DNA of 64,000 bases from Halalkalibacter okhensis. GTDB taxonomy: Bacteria; Bacillota; Bacilli; Bacillales; Bacillaceae_D. This document shows, piece after piece, positions 54,433 to 62,923 of the stretch. Where the stretch lies: contig NZ_JRJU01000013.1 of the NCBI RefSeq assembly GCF_000787375.1, positions 1 through 64,000 on the forward strand, in the 5' to 3' direction. The notes below the pieces were generated by a model, which did no database searches, was not told the origin of the DNA, and saw only the letters and a program-made list of their open reading frames with translations. Each line of letters begins with the position of its first letter. The first letter of the stretch is position 1. The position numbers and the translations under genes are program-made.

Positions 54433-54475
54433 CAAAAAAATCTCCTCATTTGTTTAATTCCAAATCAGGAGATCG
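54433..54475 (-). terminator. Terminator downstream of the GGDEF gene
   Basis: ATCTCCTGATTTG/CAAATGAGGAGAT on the minus strand followed by seven T, about 115 bases past the cyclase stop. Confidence 0.65.
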
Positions 54476-54591
54476 TCGTAAAGACGCAATAGCAGTAAGC
54501 ATTACGTGTACAGTTGCATTTTATTATCATACTATGAATCTATGAGTAGTTATTTAACACCACATATATCAAAAATTCAAATCCAGCTTCT

Positions 54592-56160
54592 TCACATTGC
54601 TGCTCGGGAGCTAAAACATTCAACACAATTTCTCCCATTCTTTTTTGCTTCATACAACGCTTCATCAGCTTGTCTCATCAGTTCAGAAATCAGGTGAACA
54701 TCACCGTTCCACTCAACTATTTTACTAGTAACGCCAAAACTTGACGTTACGTGAATTTCCTTTTTATTAATAACTATGTAACTATTTTCAATTTTCATTC
54801 GTATAGCCTCAGCAATTTGATTCGAATGAGGTAAATGAGTATTTGGTAAACAAATGATAAATTCTTCGCCACCATATCGACCAATGATATCTGTTTCCCG
54901 CAAACACTCCTTTGCTATTTGTGCAACATACGTTATTACGATATCTCCAGCTTCATGTCCATACGTATCATTGATACTTTTAAAATGATCAATATCAAAC
55001 ATGATAAAAGAAACATTTCCACCTACCTTTTGATAATCAGCAACCGTTTGTTCAACTTCTTTCACAAAAAATGTCCGATTATACACCTGTGTTAACCCAT
55101 CTATACTTGCCAGTTTCTGAAGCTGTTCTTGCATCTGCACTCTCGCTGTAACATCTACAAAAGTAATGATTTGTCCTATTTGTTCATTTGTTTTGCTTAG
55201 AACCGGCGAAAAACTTATATGATAATATGTAACTTTATCATCCTTAGAAGATGTAAAATCCACCTCTTCTTCTGAAAGAATAAGGTCTTTAAGTTTTTGG
55301 TCGTGATGTAGTACTTCAATAATTGATTTCCCAATAGCTTTAGCGTTAAGAAATGGAGTAACTTGTAAAATAGCTTGATTATAATCGACAATGATATTAC
55401 TTTGGTTTAATACAACTACCCCCTCTTTTAAGCTTTCAAATACTTTATCCCTAGCAATTGGAGCTACATTAAACATTTGAAAAGATATAAGTGCAGCCCC
55501 ATGAAACAAAAAGGATATACTCATCGAAACCGGCCCAAGATCAACCCCGTATGGACTTAGCCCAGTAAGATAGAATACACTACCTACAATTGGAATAATA
55601 AGTCCAGCTACCATCATTAAAATTTGTAGGCGAAATCGAAGTGTAAGCTTTCTTAATTGGATAAGTAAAATTAGTATGCTTAAAATAATACATATATATA
55701 GATAAATAGAATGGATATAAAAGAAAGGTCCCCCTTCAAGCAAAATGATGGGAAAGGGAGTATCGCTTCTTAACATCATAGATTTATAATATAGATGATG
55801 GAACTCATTTGTGAAATGCATTGTAATCGTAATTATCGGTATTGTGTACATAACGTATGGGAGCCAACGGGGTTGCTTGAACCCTACATACTCCATACAC
55901 ATAAATAAGATGAATACAGGTATAAAGGGGAGTCCAATGTATTCCATTCGCAGCCAAAATTTAATCTCTTCAATGGACGTGCTTGTTAATTCTAATGCAT
56001 AAGCAAATGTAAATATAGCAGACATAAACGTCGCTAAAATATAATATTTCCCACCTGGCGCATATTTAATTTTTAAGATTGCATAAACGCATAAAAAAAG
56101 GCTTAACATACCACCAAATATTCCTAATAGAATATATACTAATACTTCCTGCGCCATCAT
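54592..56160 (-). CDS. Diguanylate cyclase with 7TM-type sensor
   Basis: About 522 residues. Seven N-terminal helices of the 7TM histidine-kinase N class, a PAS domain (about 235-350), then GGDEF (about 360-520). Active-site RYGGEEF is present, as is the inhibitory I-site RETD five residues before it, so the enzyme should make c-di-GMP and be product-inhibited. Three ATG codons in tandem (56157-56165) lie after a GGAG; the exact start is uncertain. It has no neighbour in its transcript. Confidence 0.88.
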   Translation of the reverse strand: MMAQEVLVYILLGIFGGMLSLFLCVYAILKIKYAPGGKYYILATFMSAIFTFAYALELTSTSIEEIKFWLRMEYIGLPFIPVFILFMCMEYVGFKQPRWLPYVMYTIPIITITMHFTNEFHHLYYKSMMLRSDTPFPIILLEGGPFFYIHSIYLYICIILSILILLIQLRKLTLRFRLQILMMVAGLIIPIVGSVFYLTGLSPYGVDLGPVSMSISFLFHGAALISFQMFNVAPIARDKVFESLKEGVVVLNQSNIIVDYNQAILQVTPFLNAKAIGKSIIEVLHHDQKLKDLILSEEEVDFTSSKDDKVTYYHISFSPVLSKTNEQIGQIITFVDVTARVQMQEQLQKLASIDGLTQVYNRTFFVKEVEQTVADYQKVGGNVSFIMFDIDHFKSINDTYGHEAGDIVITYVAQIAKECLRETDIIGRYGGEEFIICLPNTHLPHSNQIAEAIRMKIENSYIVINKKEIHVTSSFGVTSKIVEWNGDVHLISELMRQADEALYEAKKNGRNCVECFSSRAAM

Positions 56161-56281
56161 CATCTTCTCCATATAGTTTTCATTATTATATAGGGAGAAA
56201 AACGTGAAGACTAGTCTTATTTTTTCAAAACTAATTCCTATTTAGATTTCACCCTCATAGAAAATGTTTCGTGTGTTATTT

Positions 56282-56566
56282 CTAGACAAGAACTGTTTCT
56301 TTAAAGATACCCTTACATTCCTTCTTTAATTGAACTAAAGTGTCTTCAATGCTGCTTGATTTTTCTATTATCCTTGAGTACATTGGTACAAGTGAACTGT
56401 TGACACTTTTTTCATACATTACGGTTACAATTTCTTCTGTTGTTGCCGTTTCAGTTTCGTCTACACAAAGCTCAAACTGCTCCCATAAAACATAATAATG
56501 TGTTTTAACTTCTTCCCTTAAATACTCTTTCGCGTTAATTAGCTCTTTCGTCACCAATGTTATCAC
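56282..56566 (-). CDS. Hypothetical helical protein, 94 aa
   Basis: Soluble and acidic (YYVLWEQFELCVDETETATTEEIVTVMYEK). Starts at GTG 56566 or a nearby GTG/TTG, with a weak AAAGAG site. No family recognised. Confidence 0.5.
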   Translation of the reverse strand: MITLVTKELINAKEYLREEVKTHYYVLWEQFELCVDETETATTEEIVTVMYEKSVNSSLVPMYSRIIEKSSSIEDTLVQLKKECKGIFKETVLV

Positions 56567-56738
56567 TCTTTCAATTCGTATTTTTGCAGTTTGTACTATA
56601 TTAATACATCGATGAGAAGAGACCAGGTACTTACTGCAATATTTTCTAATTCAATTATAGATAAACGTTGCTCCCTTAATCTGTGCGATTCGTCACATCC
56701 ATTTCAGCTAATTTTCATTCGTATTCACACAAGAAAAA

Positions 56739-56779
56739 AGAGTTGTCCAAAAGTTCTATTTTTGAACCTTTGCCCAACC
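56739..56779 (-). repeat. Dispersed palindrome, copy 4 (degenerate; terminator)
   Basis: GTTGTCCAAAAGTTC pairs with GAACCTTTGCCCAAC. On the minus strand it is followed by six T, 19 bases after the YdbC-like stop. Same core as copies at 3.5, 31.46 and 38.8 kb but more diverged. Confidence 0.55.
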
Positions 56780-56797
56780 CTTCCGTTAAATCAAGAC

Positions 56798-57016
56798 TTA
56801 CCTTCCCTTTGTTAATGATTGAACTAGTATTTTGACCTCTTCTTCAGACAAGGTCACTCCTTTTCCCATTTTTGAATGATCTGGTGCCCAGTCTCTAATA
56901 TCGTACTTAGGCTCTCGTCCATTCCAACTAATTAGATTTAGCTCTTTCTTCCACCCTTTTGATCCTTCTGATAATACAGCTATCGTTTCAGCAATTTCAA
57001 ATTTTATTTCTGCCAT
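56798..57016 (-). CDS. YdbC/PC4-like single-stranded nucleic-acid binding protein
   Basis: 72 residues. EIAETIAVLSEGSKGWKKELNLISWNGREPKYDIRDWAPDHSKMGKGVTLSEEE is the YdbC/PC4 pattern, a dimeric single-strand-DNA binding fold. ATG 57016; GGAGG is about 13 bases upstream, longer than usual. It follows the ASCH gene by 33 bases. Confidence 0.88.
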   Translation of the reverse strand: MAEIKFEIAETIAVLSEGSKGWKKELNLISWNGREPKYDIRDWAPDHSKMGKGVTLSEEEVKILVQSLTKGR

Positions 57017-57049
57017 CTTTTCAATTAATCCTCCAATCGTTTTACCTTT

Positions 57050-57496
57050 TCAGGCGTTCACATGCACGAGTTCAAATCGTTCACATACAAGTAGCATATC
57101 TTCTGAATACTCTAATCCGATTTCTTTTAACTCATTTTTAAAAAATGTTTCATGTGCACTTTTCCAATATTGGTATGTTCGATCTCCTTCTCCCTCAGCA
57201 ATGGCAAACTCTTCAGGAACTTGATTAAAAGGAATAATTTCTACTTTCACCGTCTTAATCAGTGCAACTGGAACATCTTTACTGTTTAAAATAATGCTAT
57301 AATCATCCACTTTTGGCAATGGTTCATCTTCCATTTTGTAAAATATAAACCCAGAACATGTAGCTGTTTTGATGCCTTCAATGACTAATTGTGCCAATCG
57401 ATCTGGATCCGAGCCAAATTGCCAAGCGCTTACCGCTTGGGGCTTCACCTTTTCTCCCCAATATTCATTCCAATAATTTTTAGCCTCTTGATTCAT
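57050..57496 (-). CDS. ASCH domain protein
   Basis: 148 residues. ASCH fold hallmarks: AWQFGSDPDRLAQLVIEGIKTATCSGF, PKVDDYSIILNSKDVPVALIKT and EGDRTYQYWKSAHETFF. Possibly RNA-binding or an amidohydrolase of modified nucleosides, as known for some ASCH proteins. Start ATG 57496 with AGAGAGGG; a longer frame from 57583 reads into the next gene. Confidence 0.88.
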   Translation of the reverse strand: MNQEAKNYWNEYWGEKVKPQAVSAWQFGSDPDRLAQLVIEGIKTATCSGFIFYKMEDEPLPKVDDYSIILNSKDVPVALIKTVKVEIIPFNQVPEEFAIAEGEGDRTYQYWKSAHETFFKNELKEIGLEYSEDMLLVCERFELVHVNA

Positions 57497-57543
57497 TACT
57501 TTTCCCTCTCTTTGTGTCATTCTTTCAATGATCACTTGCTTTT

Positions 57544-57945
57544 TTATTCTTTGTATAAACATTGTGATGAGTAGTATCCACATATAACTAAAAGTAAAAT
57601 AGACAGTGGGTATATGTCAAATTCCACCAGGATCTGTGCGTTTATTTCGTTTTTAATCATGTCTAAGACCAGTAGCAGAAGTACCGGAGAGATACCAAGC
57701 CAGATAAATTTTGAAAGATGTAGCTTCCAATCTCCATAAATTCGATATTGCTTAATTAGATGTGGACTCGCAAGTAGAGCTCCAAACAAAATGAATATCG
57801 TTATCAGCGTAACAACCGATAATACGTTTGAAATTGTTGATGTAGAAATGAATAAAGACAGATTTAACCTATTTGTTAGATTTATCAATAAATTTGATAC
57901 GATAAAAAAAATACACCAAGCTAGTAAGGCTATGAAACACTTCAT
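57544..57945 (-). CDS. Four-helix membrane protein, 133 aa
   Basis: ATG 57945 with GGGGGAG. Four predicted helices (FIALLAWCIFFIVSNLL, VLSVVTLITIFILFGALL, FIWLGISPVLLLLVLDM and YPLSILLLVICGYYSS). No family recognised. Confidence 0.65.
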   Translation of the reverse strand: MKCFIALLAWCIFFIVSNLLINLTNRLNLSLFISTSTISNVLSVVTLITIFILFGALLASPHLIKQYRIYGDWKLHLSKFIWLGISPVLLLLVLDMIKNEINAQILVEFDIYPLSILLLVICGYYSSQCLYKE

Positions 57946-58005
57946 CGTCTCTCCCCCAAGTTGCGACGAATTTATTTCGACACTATGTTTCTCCACTCAT
58001 GATTT

Positions 58006-58224
58006 TTAGCCTTTATGCCGATGATAAAAATAGACTAACAAATAGTAGATCGCACTAGTTGCAGCAATTACTACTCGAAAAGTGATTAAATGTTCCCATG
58101 AATATTCTTCAATATAAAAAGTCGCATCTAAAAACGACGCTAAAAGTAACCCTCCAAAAATGAAAATTCCTATTACATACATTAATTTATCTACTTGTAC
58201 AACTTTTACCGCCTTTTGTTCCAC
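58006..58224 (-). CDS. Two-helix membrane protein, 72 aa
   Basis: GTG 58224 with AAAGGAGG 9 bases upstream; an in-frame TTG at 58233 abuts the site. Helices: LMYVIGIFIFGGLLLASFL and FRVVIAATSAIYYLLVYF, ending YHRHKG. It lies 37 bases after a similar small membrane gene. No family recognised. Confidence 0.65.
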   Translation of the reverse strand: MEQKAVKVVQVDKLMYVIGIFIFGGLLLASFLDATFYIEEYSWEHLITFRVVIAATSAIYYLLVYFYHRHKG

Positions 58225-58261
58225 AACTCTCAACCTCCTTTTAAGCGCTTTGTTTTATTAG

Positions 58262-58537
58262 TCAATCATTACTTGCTGCTACAAAGTCTTCGTTTTTTGT
58301 CACCTGACTTCCCCCCATGTCAGTATGTTCAGATTGTTTTGTTCGACTAAGATAATGGATAGACCCTAACATGAACCACATATATGCCACACCTATTAGT
58401 AAAGCCCTTGGAATTGTTTCACCGACTGAATGGATTGATTTAACATCCGAAAAAAACGAACCACCTCCAACTTTATCAAAGTAAAAGAACCCCGCTAAAA
58501 TGACGTAAAATATAGTTACGATTAAAAATGCTTTCAT
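58262..58537 (-). CDS. Two-helix membrane protein, 91 aa
   Basis: ATG 58537 with AGGAGGA. Helices FLIVTIFYVILAGFFYF and ALLIGVAYMWFMLGSIHYL, then an acidic, Ser-rich tail (QSEHTDMGGSQVTKNEDFVAASND). It forms a pair with the following 72-aa gene. No family recognised. Confidence 0.65.
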   Translation of the reverse strand: MKAFLIVTIFYVILAGFFYFDKVGGGSFFSDVKSIHSVGETIPRALLIGVAYMWFMLGSIHYLSRTKQSEHTDMGGSQVTKNEDFVAASND

Positions 58538-58543
58538 CTCCAT

Positions 58544-58947
58544 CCTCCTGACGATAAATTGGATATTCTTCTTTATACGAACGATCCAATCTAAAGTTTC
58601 ATTTTTATACTATGAAAGTAGTTTATGAAACATGTAAAATTCACATCTAAAAAGAGGAAGGAAAATGATGACAAAGAAGGTCCGTATTCCTATATGCCCA
58701 TAAGTAGTCACATTAAACTGTAGTTCATTTGAAATAAAATATATGGTGGATAGAATTTCTAAAATTTCCTAAAGTAAAAAGGTTGCCAACAAAATGGAAT
58801 TTCCATTTTGTTGGCAACCTTGGATCATTCATTGGTTCGCTACATCTTTTTAGAGGCTAAAGAGATGTGATTTCGCCTCTAAAAGTATTGGTAACGAACG
58901 AAGTCATTGTCATATTTTTCTTCCTAACTTTCAGGCAGCATCAATTC
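58544..58947. other. Intergenic region with a long palindrome
   Basis: About 400 bases without a gene. At 58779-58821 there are 21-base arms that pair perfectly around a single T (core GGTTGCCAACAAAATGG). On the minus strand it is followed by TTTTTACTTT, so it can terminate the yfhD-like gene 127 bases upstream. Confidence 0.6.
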
Positions 58948-59091
58948 TTATTTTTGACTTTTTCTATTCCTTTTTTGTGCACGCTTATCAGCTTGTTCCA
59001 TTCTAGTCATCGCCTCTTTATCTTTTGTGTCAGCTAATTCCTCTGAATATTCTACTTCATCATATTGGCCTTGTGGATTATTTTTGTTCAT
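58948..59091 (-). CDS. YfhD family protein, 47 aa
   Basis: ATG 59091 with AGAGAGG 8 bases upstream, TAA at 58948-58950. The central block EYSEELADTKDKEAMTRMEQADKRA is characteristic of YfhD proteins of Bacilli (SEELADxxDxEAxxRxxxAD), and the tail is Arg/Lys-rich. Function unknown. Confidence 0.75.
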   Translation of the reverse strand: MNKNNPQGQYDEVEYSEELADTKDKEAMTRMEQADKRAQKRNRKSQK

Positions 59092-59261
59092 GTTATCGAA
59101 TCCTCTCTCTAAATATTGGAATGATAAGGCACACTCCTTATCTGAAATTAGTATTTACATCCAATATGAACAAATGAGTGGAAGATTTTGGTTACAATAC
59201 ATATTGATTATCTTTCAAGGGAATGATAATGAAAGGCTTATTTGAAAGTAGGTTGATAAGC

Positions 59262-59798
59262 ATGTATAACATTTTTCTAATTTTATTACTCCAAATTATC
59301 TTGGTTCCCGTACTTTCACTAAGAATTATTTTTGTCGTGAAGAACATGACTATTCTCGCTTCTGCTTTTGGATTCTTAGAAGCATTAGTACATATCTTTG
59401 GTCTTTCTATTGTACTTAGTGGAGAACAAAGCATGGCTGAGATGCTAACATATGCAATTGGTTTTGGTGCCGGCATTTATATCGGAGGGTATATTGAGAA
59501 TAAATTGGCTTTAGGCTATACCACTCTCACAGTGAATTTGCTAACAAGAAACACAGCTTTAATATCCACACTTCGTAACGAAGGCTTTGGAGTCACTGTT
59601 TTTGAAGGTATGGGAAAGGATAGTTCTCGATATCAATTACAGATTTTAACCAAAAGAAGCATGGAAAACAAACTTATTCATATGATTGAGGAATATGAAC
59701 CTCATGCCTTTATTATTTCTTATGAACCTCGAAAGTTTAAAGGAGGTTATTTACTTAAAGGAATGAAAACAAAACCGACTAAACATAGAACTCTGTAA
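59262..59798 (+). CDS. UPF0316 / DUF2179 membrane protein
   Basis: 178 residues. The three N-terminal helices (FLILLLQIILVPVLSLRIIFVVKN...) and YAIGFGAGIYIGGYIENKLALGYTTLTV are the UPF0316 signature, and the soluble DUF2179 domain follows (FGVTVFEGMGKDSSRYQLQILTKR ... YEPRKFKGGYL). I start at ATG 59262 by homology of the N-terminus; an ATG at 59229 is also possible (AAGGGAA upstream). Confidence 0.85.
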   Translation: MYNIFLILLLQIILVPVLSLRIIFVVKNMTILASAFGFLEALVHIFGLSIVLSGEQSMAEMLTYAIGFGAGIYIGGYIENKLALGYTTLTVNLLTRNTALISTLRNEGFGVTVFEGMGKDSSRYQLQILTKRSMENKLIHMIEEYEPHAFIISYEPRKFKGGYLLKGMKTKPTKHRTL

Positions 59799-59808
59799 CT
59801 GTACTTGG

Positions 59809-60843
59809 TTAGATTTCTTCTGACCTTTTTGACAACCATTCTTGTAAAAATTCAGGTATTTCTCCAGTCATCGCAAGTGTAACATGCCCACCCTTTACCC
59901 GTTTGTACAATTTATCCGGACTGGATACTTTTTTAATTAAAGGTAAGCTGAGATTTTCCGGTACAAGTTGGTCACCACTAGTTGAGATAAGAAGTAAATT
60001 CGCATTGATATTTGACAATAGAACGGGTTGCTGATTAATGATTAGCTCGTTATTAATCAATTTATTATCTCTTATAATATCATTTATAAGCTTTTTTAAT
60101 GTAGCGCCTGAAAACGGTATATGCCCATTCACCCAACGATTAAATAACCGCCACTTCCTTACAGAATCTGGATGATCAGCACGTTGAACAAGTGATAAAT
60201 AGGAGCTATACGTAAATGGTGACGTGGCTAATCTCATCCCCCATCCAACAATTTTTGCAGGAATAACTCCGTACTCACCTAAAAGGTCATCCACATTGAT
60301 TTTGTTATTTTTTAACTGATCGAACCATTGTGGCATCCAAGGGGAATCGCTAAAATTAATAGGCGGTGCAAAAAGAATAAGATTCCTTATAGGTTCCTTT
60401 GCCAGTGCAGTGTAAATGGTTGCTAATGTTCCCCCTAAACAGTAACCTACTATACTAATTTCATTCGATTTTGCATGTAATAATGCTCTTTGAACTCCTT
60501 TTTCAATATAGGTCAAAATGTAGTCATCAAGTGTTATGTCGTTATCCTCATAACCTGGCTTTCCAAAATCAAGCAAATATACGTCATATCCTTCTTTTGT
60601 AAATGCCTCAATCATGCTCAAACCTGGTGCTAAGTCTAGAATATAGGATTCATTCATTAATGAATATATTAAAAAAAGAGGTATCCGATATTTTTTATTA
60701 GAAGAAGGGTAGTACCAAAGTGTAGATTTGTTTTTCTTCCAAATTAATTCTTTATTTGTTTGACCATATTGGGGTTCAGGTTCGAATAATACGTTTTGGA
60801 TCCCTCTCCATCTCTTGATTTGCCTTCTTCTTCGTTCCTTCAC
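59809..60843 (-). CDS. phaC: Poly(3-hydroxyalkanoate) synthase, PhaC-like
   Basis: About 344 residues, similar in length to class III/IV PhaC (about 360). Lipase-like box GYCLGGT (active-site Cys), catalytic Asp in TSGDQLVPE and His in GGHVTL. FLIYSLMNESYILDLAPG and LLDFGKPG match class III/IV synthases. It polymerises hydroxyacyl-CoA. GTG 60843 is chosen because AAAGGGG lies 9 bases upstream. The 139-aa gene before it (18 bases) probably encodes its partner subunit, as PhaC of these classes needs PhaE or PhaR. No phaB or phaP is present here. Confidence 0.85.
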   Translation of the reverse strand: MKERRRRQIKRWRGIQNVLFEPEPQYGQTNKELIWKKNKSTLWYYPSSNKKYRIPLFLIYSLMNESYILDLAPGLSMIEAFTKEGYDVYLLDFGKPGYEDNDITLDDYILTYIEKGVQRALLHAKSNEISIVGYCLGGTLATIYTALAKEPIRNLILFAPPINFSDSPWMPQWFDQLKNNKINVDDLLGEYGVIPAKIVGWGMRLATSPFTYSSYLSLVQRADHPDSVRKWRLFNRWVNGHIPFSGATLKKLINDIIRDNKLINNELIINQQPVLLSNINANLLLISTSGDQLVPENLSLPLIKKVSSPDKLYKRVKGGHVTLAMTGEIPEFLQEWLSKRSEEI

Positions 60844-60861
60844 TCTTCCCACCCCTTTGCT

Positions 60862-61281
60862 TTATTTTTTTGTACTCGTTGCATTAAGGATGTTATTAAT
60901 AAGAGTTTGTCTTAGTTGTTCTTTAGTATGCTTCTTTTTGTATTCAGTTTTTTTCTTCTGAACAGGATAAATAGACATTTTCTCTTCTAATAAATCTATT
61001 TTTTCTTCAATTTGCCTTGCTAATTTTGCTACATTCGCTACATCGTCTTTTGTTGGAACATTTAAATAATGGGTAATAATATTCATGTATTCTCTTATAT
61101 CTCTCATTATTCTCTTATGATTTTTTGTGCCCAGCTTGACAAGTTCCATCATTGCTTCTTCAGATAATAACTCTTTCAACCAGCCATTCAACTTTTCTTC
61201 TGATTTAATTCCCGTTTGTTTAACAAGATTCAGAATATCAACCATCTCAGCTTTTCTTTTGTTCTTCTTTTTCTTAGCCAT
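60862..61281 (-). CDS. Probable PHA synthase partner, basic helical protein
   Basis: 139 residues, strongly basic ends (MAKKKKNKRKAEM and VQKKKTEYKKKHTKEQL) around helical segments (DVANVAKLARQIEEKIDLLEEKM). It resembles short PhaR/PhaE- or phasin-like subunits in size and helicity but I see no decisive motif. Position right before phaC and the shared transcript support a partner role. ATG 61281 with AAAGGAGAGG. Confidence 0.6.
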   Translation of the reverse strand: MAKKKKNKRKAEMVDILNLVKQTGIKSEEKLNGWLKELLSEEAMMELVKLGTKNHKRIMRDIREYMNIITHYLNVPTKDDVANVAKLARQIEEKIDLLEEKMSIYPVQKKKTEYKKKHTKEQLRQTLINNILNATSTKK

Positions 61282-61495
61282 TTTTATTTCCCCTCTCCTT
61301 TATAAGTACACGACTACTATTTCTATATTCATTGAGTTCTACCATTGTCTATAGATTTGTCTATAATATGTGCCTATTTCTATCAAATTGAACACATATC
61401 ATATGTAATGTTCCGCTATGATACAAGCCAAAAAAAGCTAGAGACATAGACTAAACTTGGCTCATTACTTCGATATGGCAAGGAGGAATAAACTA

Positions 61496-62848
61496 GTGAC
61501 TAATAACAAGAAATACGTACCTAAGAGCCCGAATGGAAATTGGCTGACTGGTCATTTAAAAGATTTTCAAAAGGATCCACTCGGTTTCTTATCATCGCAT
61601 TCTCAAGATTATAAAGATATAACTCAAATTCGTTTCGGTCCATTCACAAAGGTATATGTCGTATCAAATCCTCATTTAATTAAAGAAATACTAGTTACAA
61701 AACAAAAAAGCTTTATTAAGTCACACGACTTACGTGTTCTAAGAGATGTAGTAGGAGAAGGACTATTGACCAGTGAAAAGGATGTTCATTTACGGCAAAG
61801 AAGGCTTATTCAGCCCTCTTTTCAACACTCTCATATAACGAATTATGCTACAGATATGATTGAAACAACGCAAAAATATCTTGAAAAATGGCAAGATGGT
61901 CATCAATATCTTATGACCGATGAGATGATGAATATCACGCTTGGAATTATTAGCAAAACGATGTTTAGTATGGATTTTGATGAAGGTGTCAAAAAAATCG
62001 GTAAACCAATTGAGACATATATGAAGTTAGCCGTTAAACGAATGCGGTCTCTTGCTCCATTCCCATTATGGGTCCCTACCCAAAGAAATCGAGAGTATAA
62101 ACACTCGATTGAATCTCTAAATAAAGTTATCTATTCAATTATTGATAAAAGAAAGCAAGATCAGGATGTGTATCATGATCTTCTTGGTGTTCTATTAAAT
62201 GCAAAAGATGAAAAAGATGGCTTAGGAATGTCCGATGAACAATTAAAAGACGAATTAATGACCATCTTTTTAGCTGGGCATGAGACAACAGCAAATGCTC
62301 TTTCTTGGACACTGTATCTCCTTTCTCAAAATTCAGAAGTTGAACAAAGATTACATGAAGAAGTAGAACGAGTGATTGGCAATAGTCCTATAGAACCAAA
62401 ACATTACAGAGATTTGCAATATACACAAAATGTGATCTGGGAATCTCTTCGCTTGTATCCTCCAGCATATGTAATTGGTAGGGAAGTAGATCAGGATGTA
62501 GATATAGGGGGCTATTCCTTAAAAAAGGGCGACATGATTCTTATGAGTCAGTATGCTATCCACCGTAAAGAAGACTATTTTGAGCAACCAAATGCATTTA
62601 TACCTGAGCGCTTTGAAAATAATTTCATCAGGTCGATACCCACGTATGCTTACTTTCCTTTTGGTGGTGGGCCAAGGGTCTGTATTGGTAATCATTTTGC
62701 TATTATGGAAGCCGTTTTAGTCCTAGCTTGTATTGCGCAACGGTTTAGATGGAAGCTAGCACCAGACCATCATGTTATCAAACCTCAGCCACTCATCACA
62801 TTACGGCCGAAACATGGCTTACGGATGATTGTAGAAGAAAAAAGGTGA
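61496..62848 (+). CDS. Cytochrome P450
   Basis: About 450 residues. I-helix AGHETTANALSW, K-helix ESLR, PERF and heme loop FPFGGGPRVCIGNHFA (Cys about 396) are all intact. No membrane anchor and no fused reductase. Start GTG 61496 with AAGGAGG; the ORF extends upstream to 61457 without a site. Similar single-domain P450s of Bacilli oxidise fatty acids; redox partners are not in the window. The stop codon lies inside a perfect 32-base palindrome (62844-62875). Confidence 0.92.
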   Translation: MTNNKKYVPKSPNGNWLTGHLKDFQKDPLGFLSSHSQDYKDITQIRFGPFTKVYVVSNPHLIKEILVTKQKSFIKSHDLRVLRDVVGEGLLTSEKDVHLRQRRLIQPSFQHSHITNYATDMIETTQKYLEKWQDGHQYLMTDEMMNITLGIISKTMFSMDFDEGVKKIGKPIETYMKLAVKRMRSLAPFPLWVPTQRNREYKHSIESLNKVIYSIIDKRKQDQDVYHDLLGVLLNAKDEKDGLGMSDEQLKDELMTIFLAGHETTANALSWTLYLLSQNSEVEQRLHEEVERVIGNSPIEPKHYRDLQYTQNVIWESLRLYPPAYVIGREVDQDVDIGGYSLKKGDMILMSQYAIHRKEDYFEQPNAFIPERFENNFIRSIPTYAYFPFGGGPRVCIGNHFAIMEAVLVLACIAQRFRWKLAPDHHVIKPQPLITLRPKHGLRMIVEEKR

Positions 62849-62875
62849 AGATTTCTTTTAAAAGAAATCTTCACC
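62844..62875. terminator. Perfect 32-bp palindrome overlapping the P450 stop codon
   Basis: Each 16-base arm is GGTGAAGATTTCTTTT and its complement; the TGA of the P450 gene is inside the left arm. There is no clear T run after it on the plus strand, so termination is not certain. Confidence 0.5.
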
Positions 62876-62923
62876 TATCGTATGATACAAGTTCCTTTAT
62901 ATTCCCTTGGACGAATTAACTTA

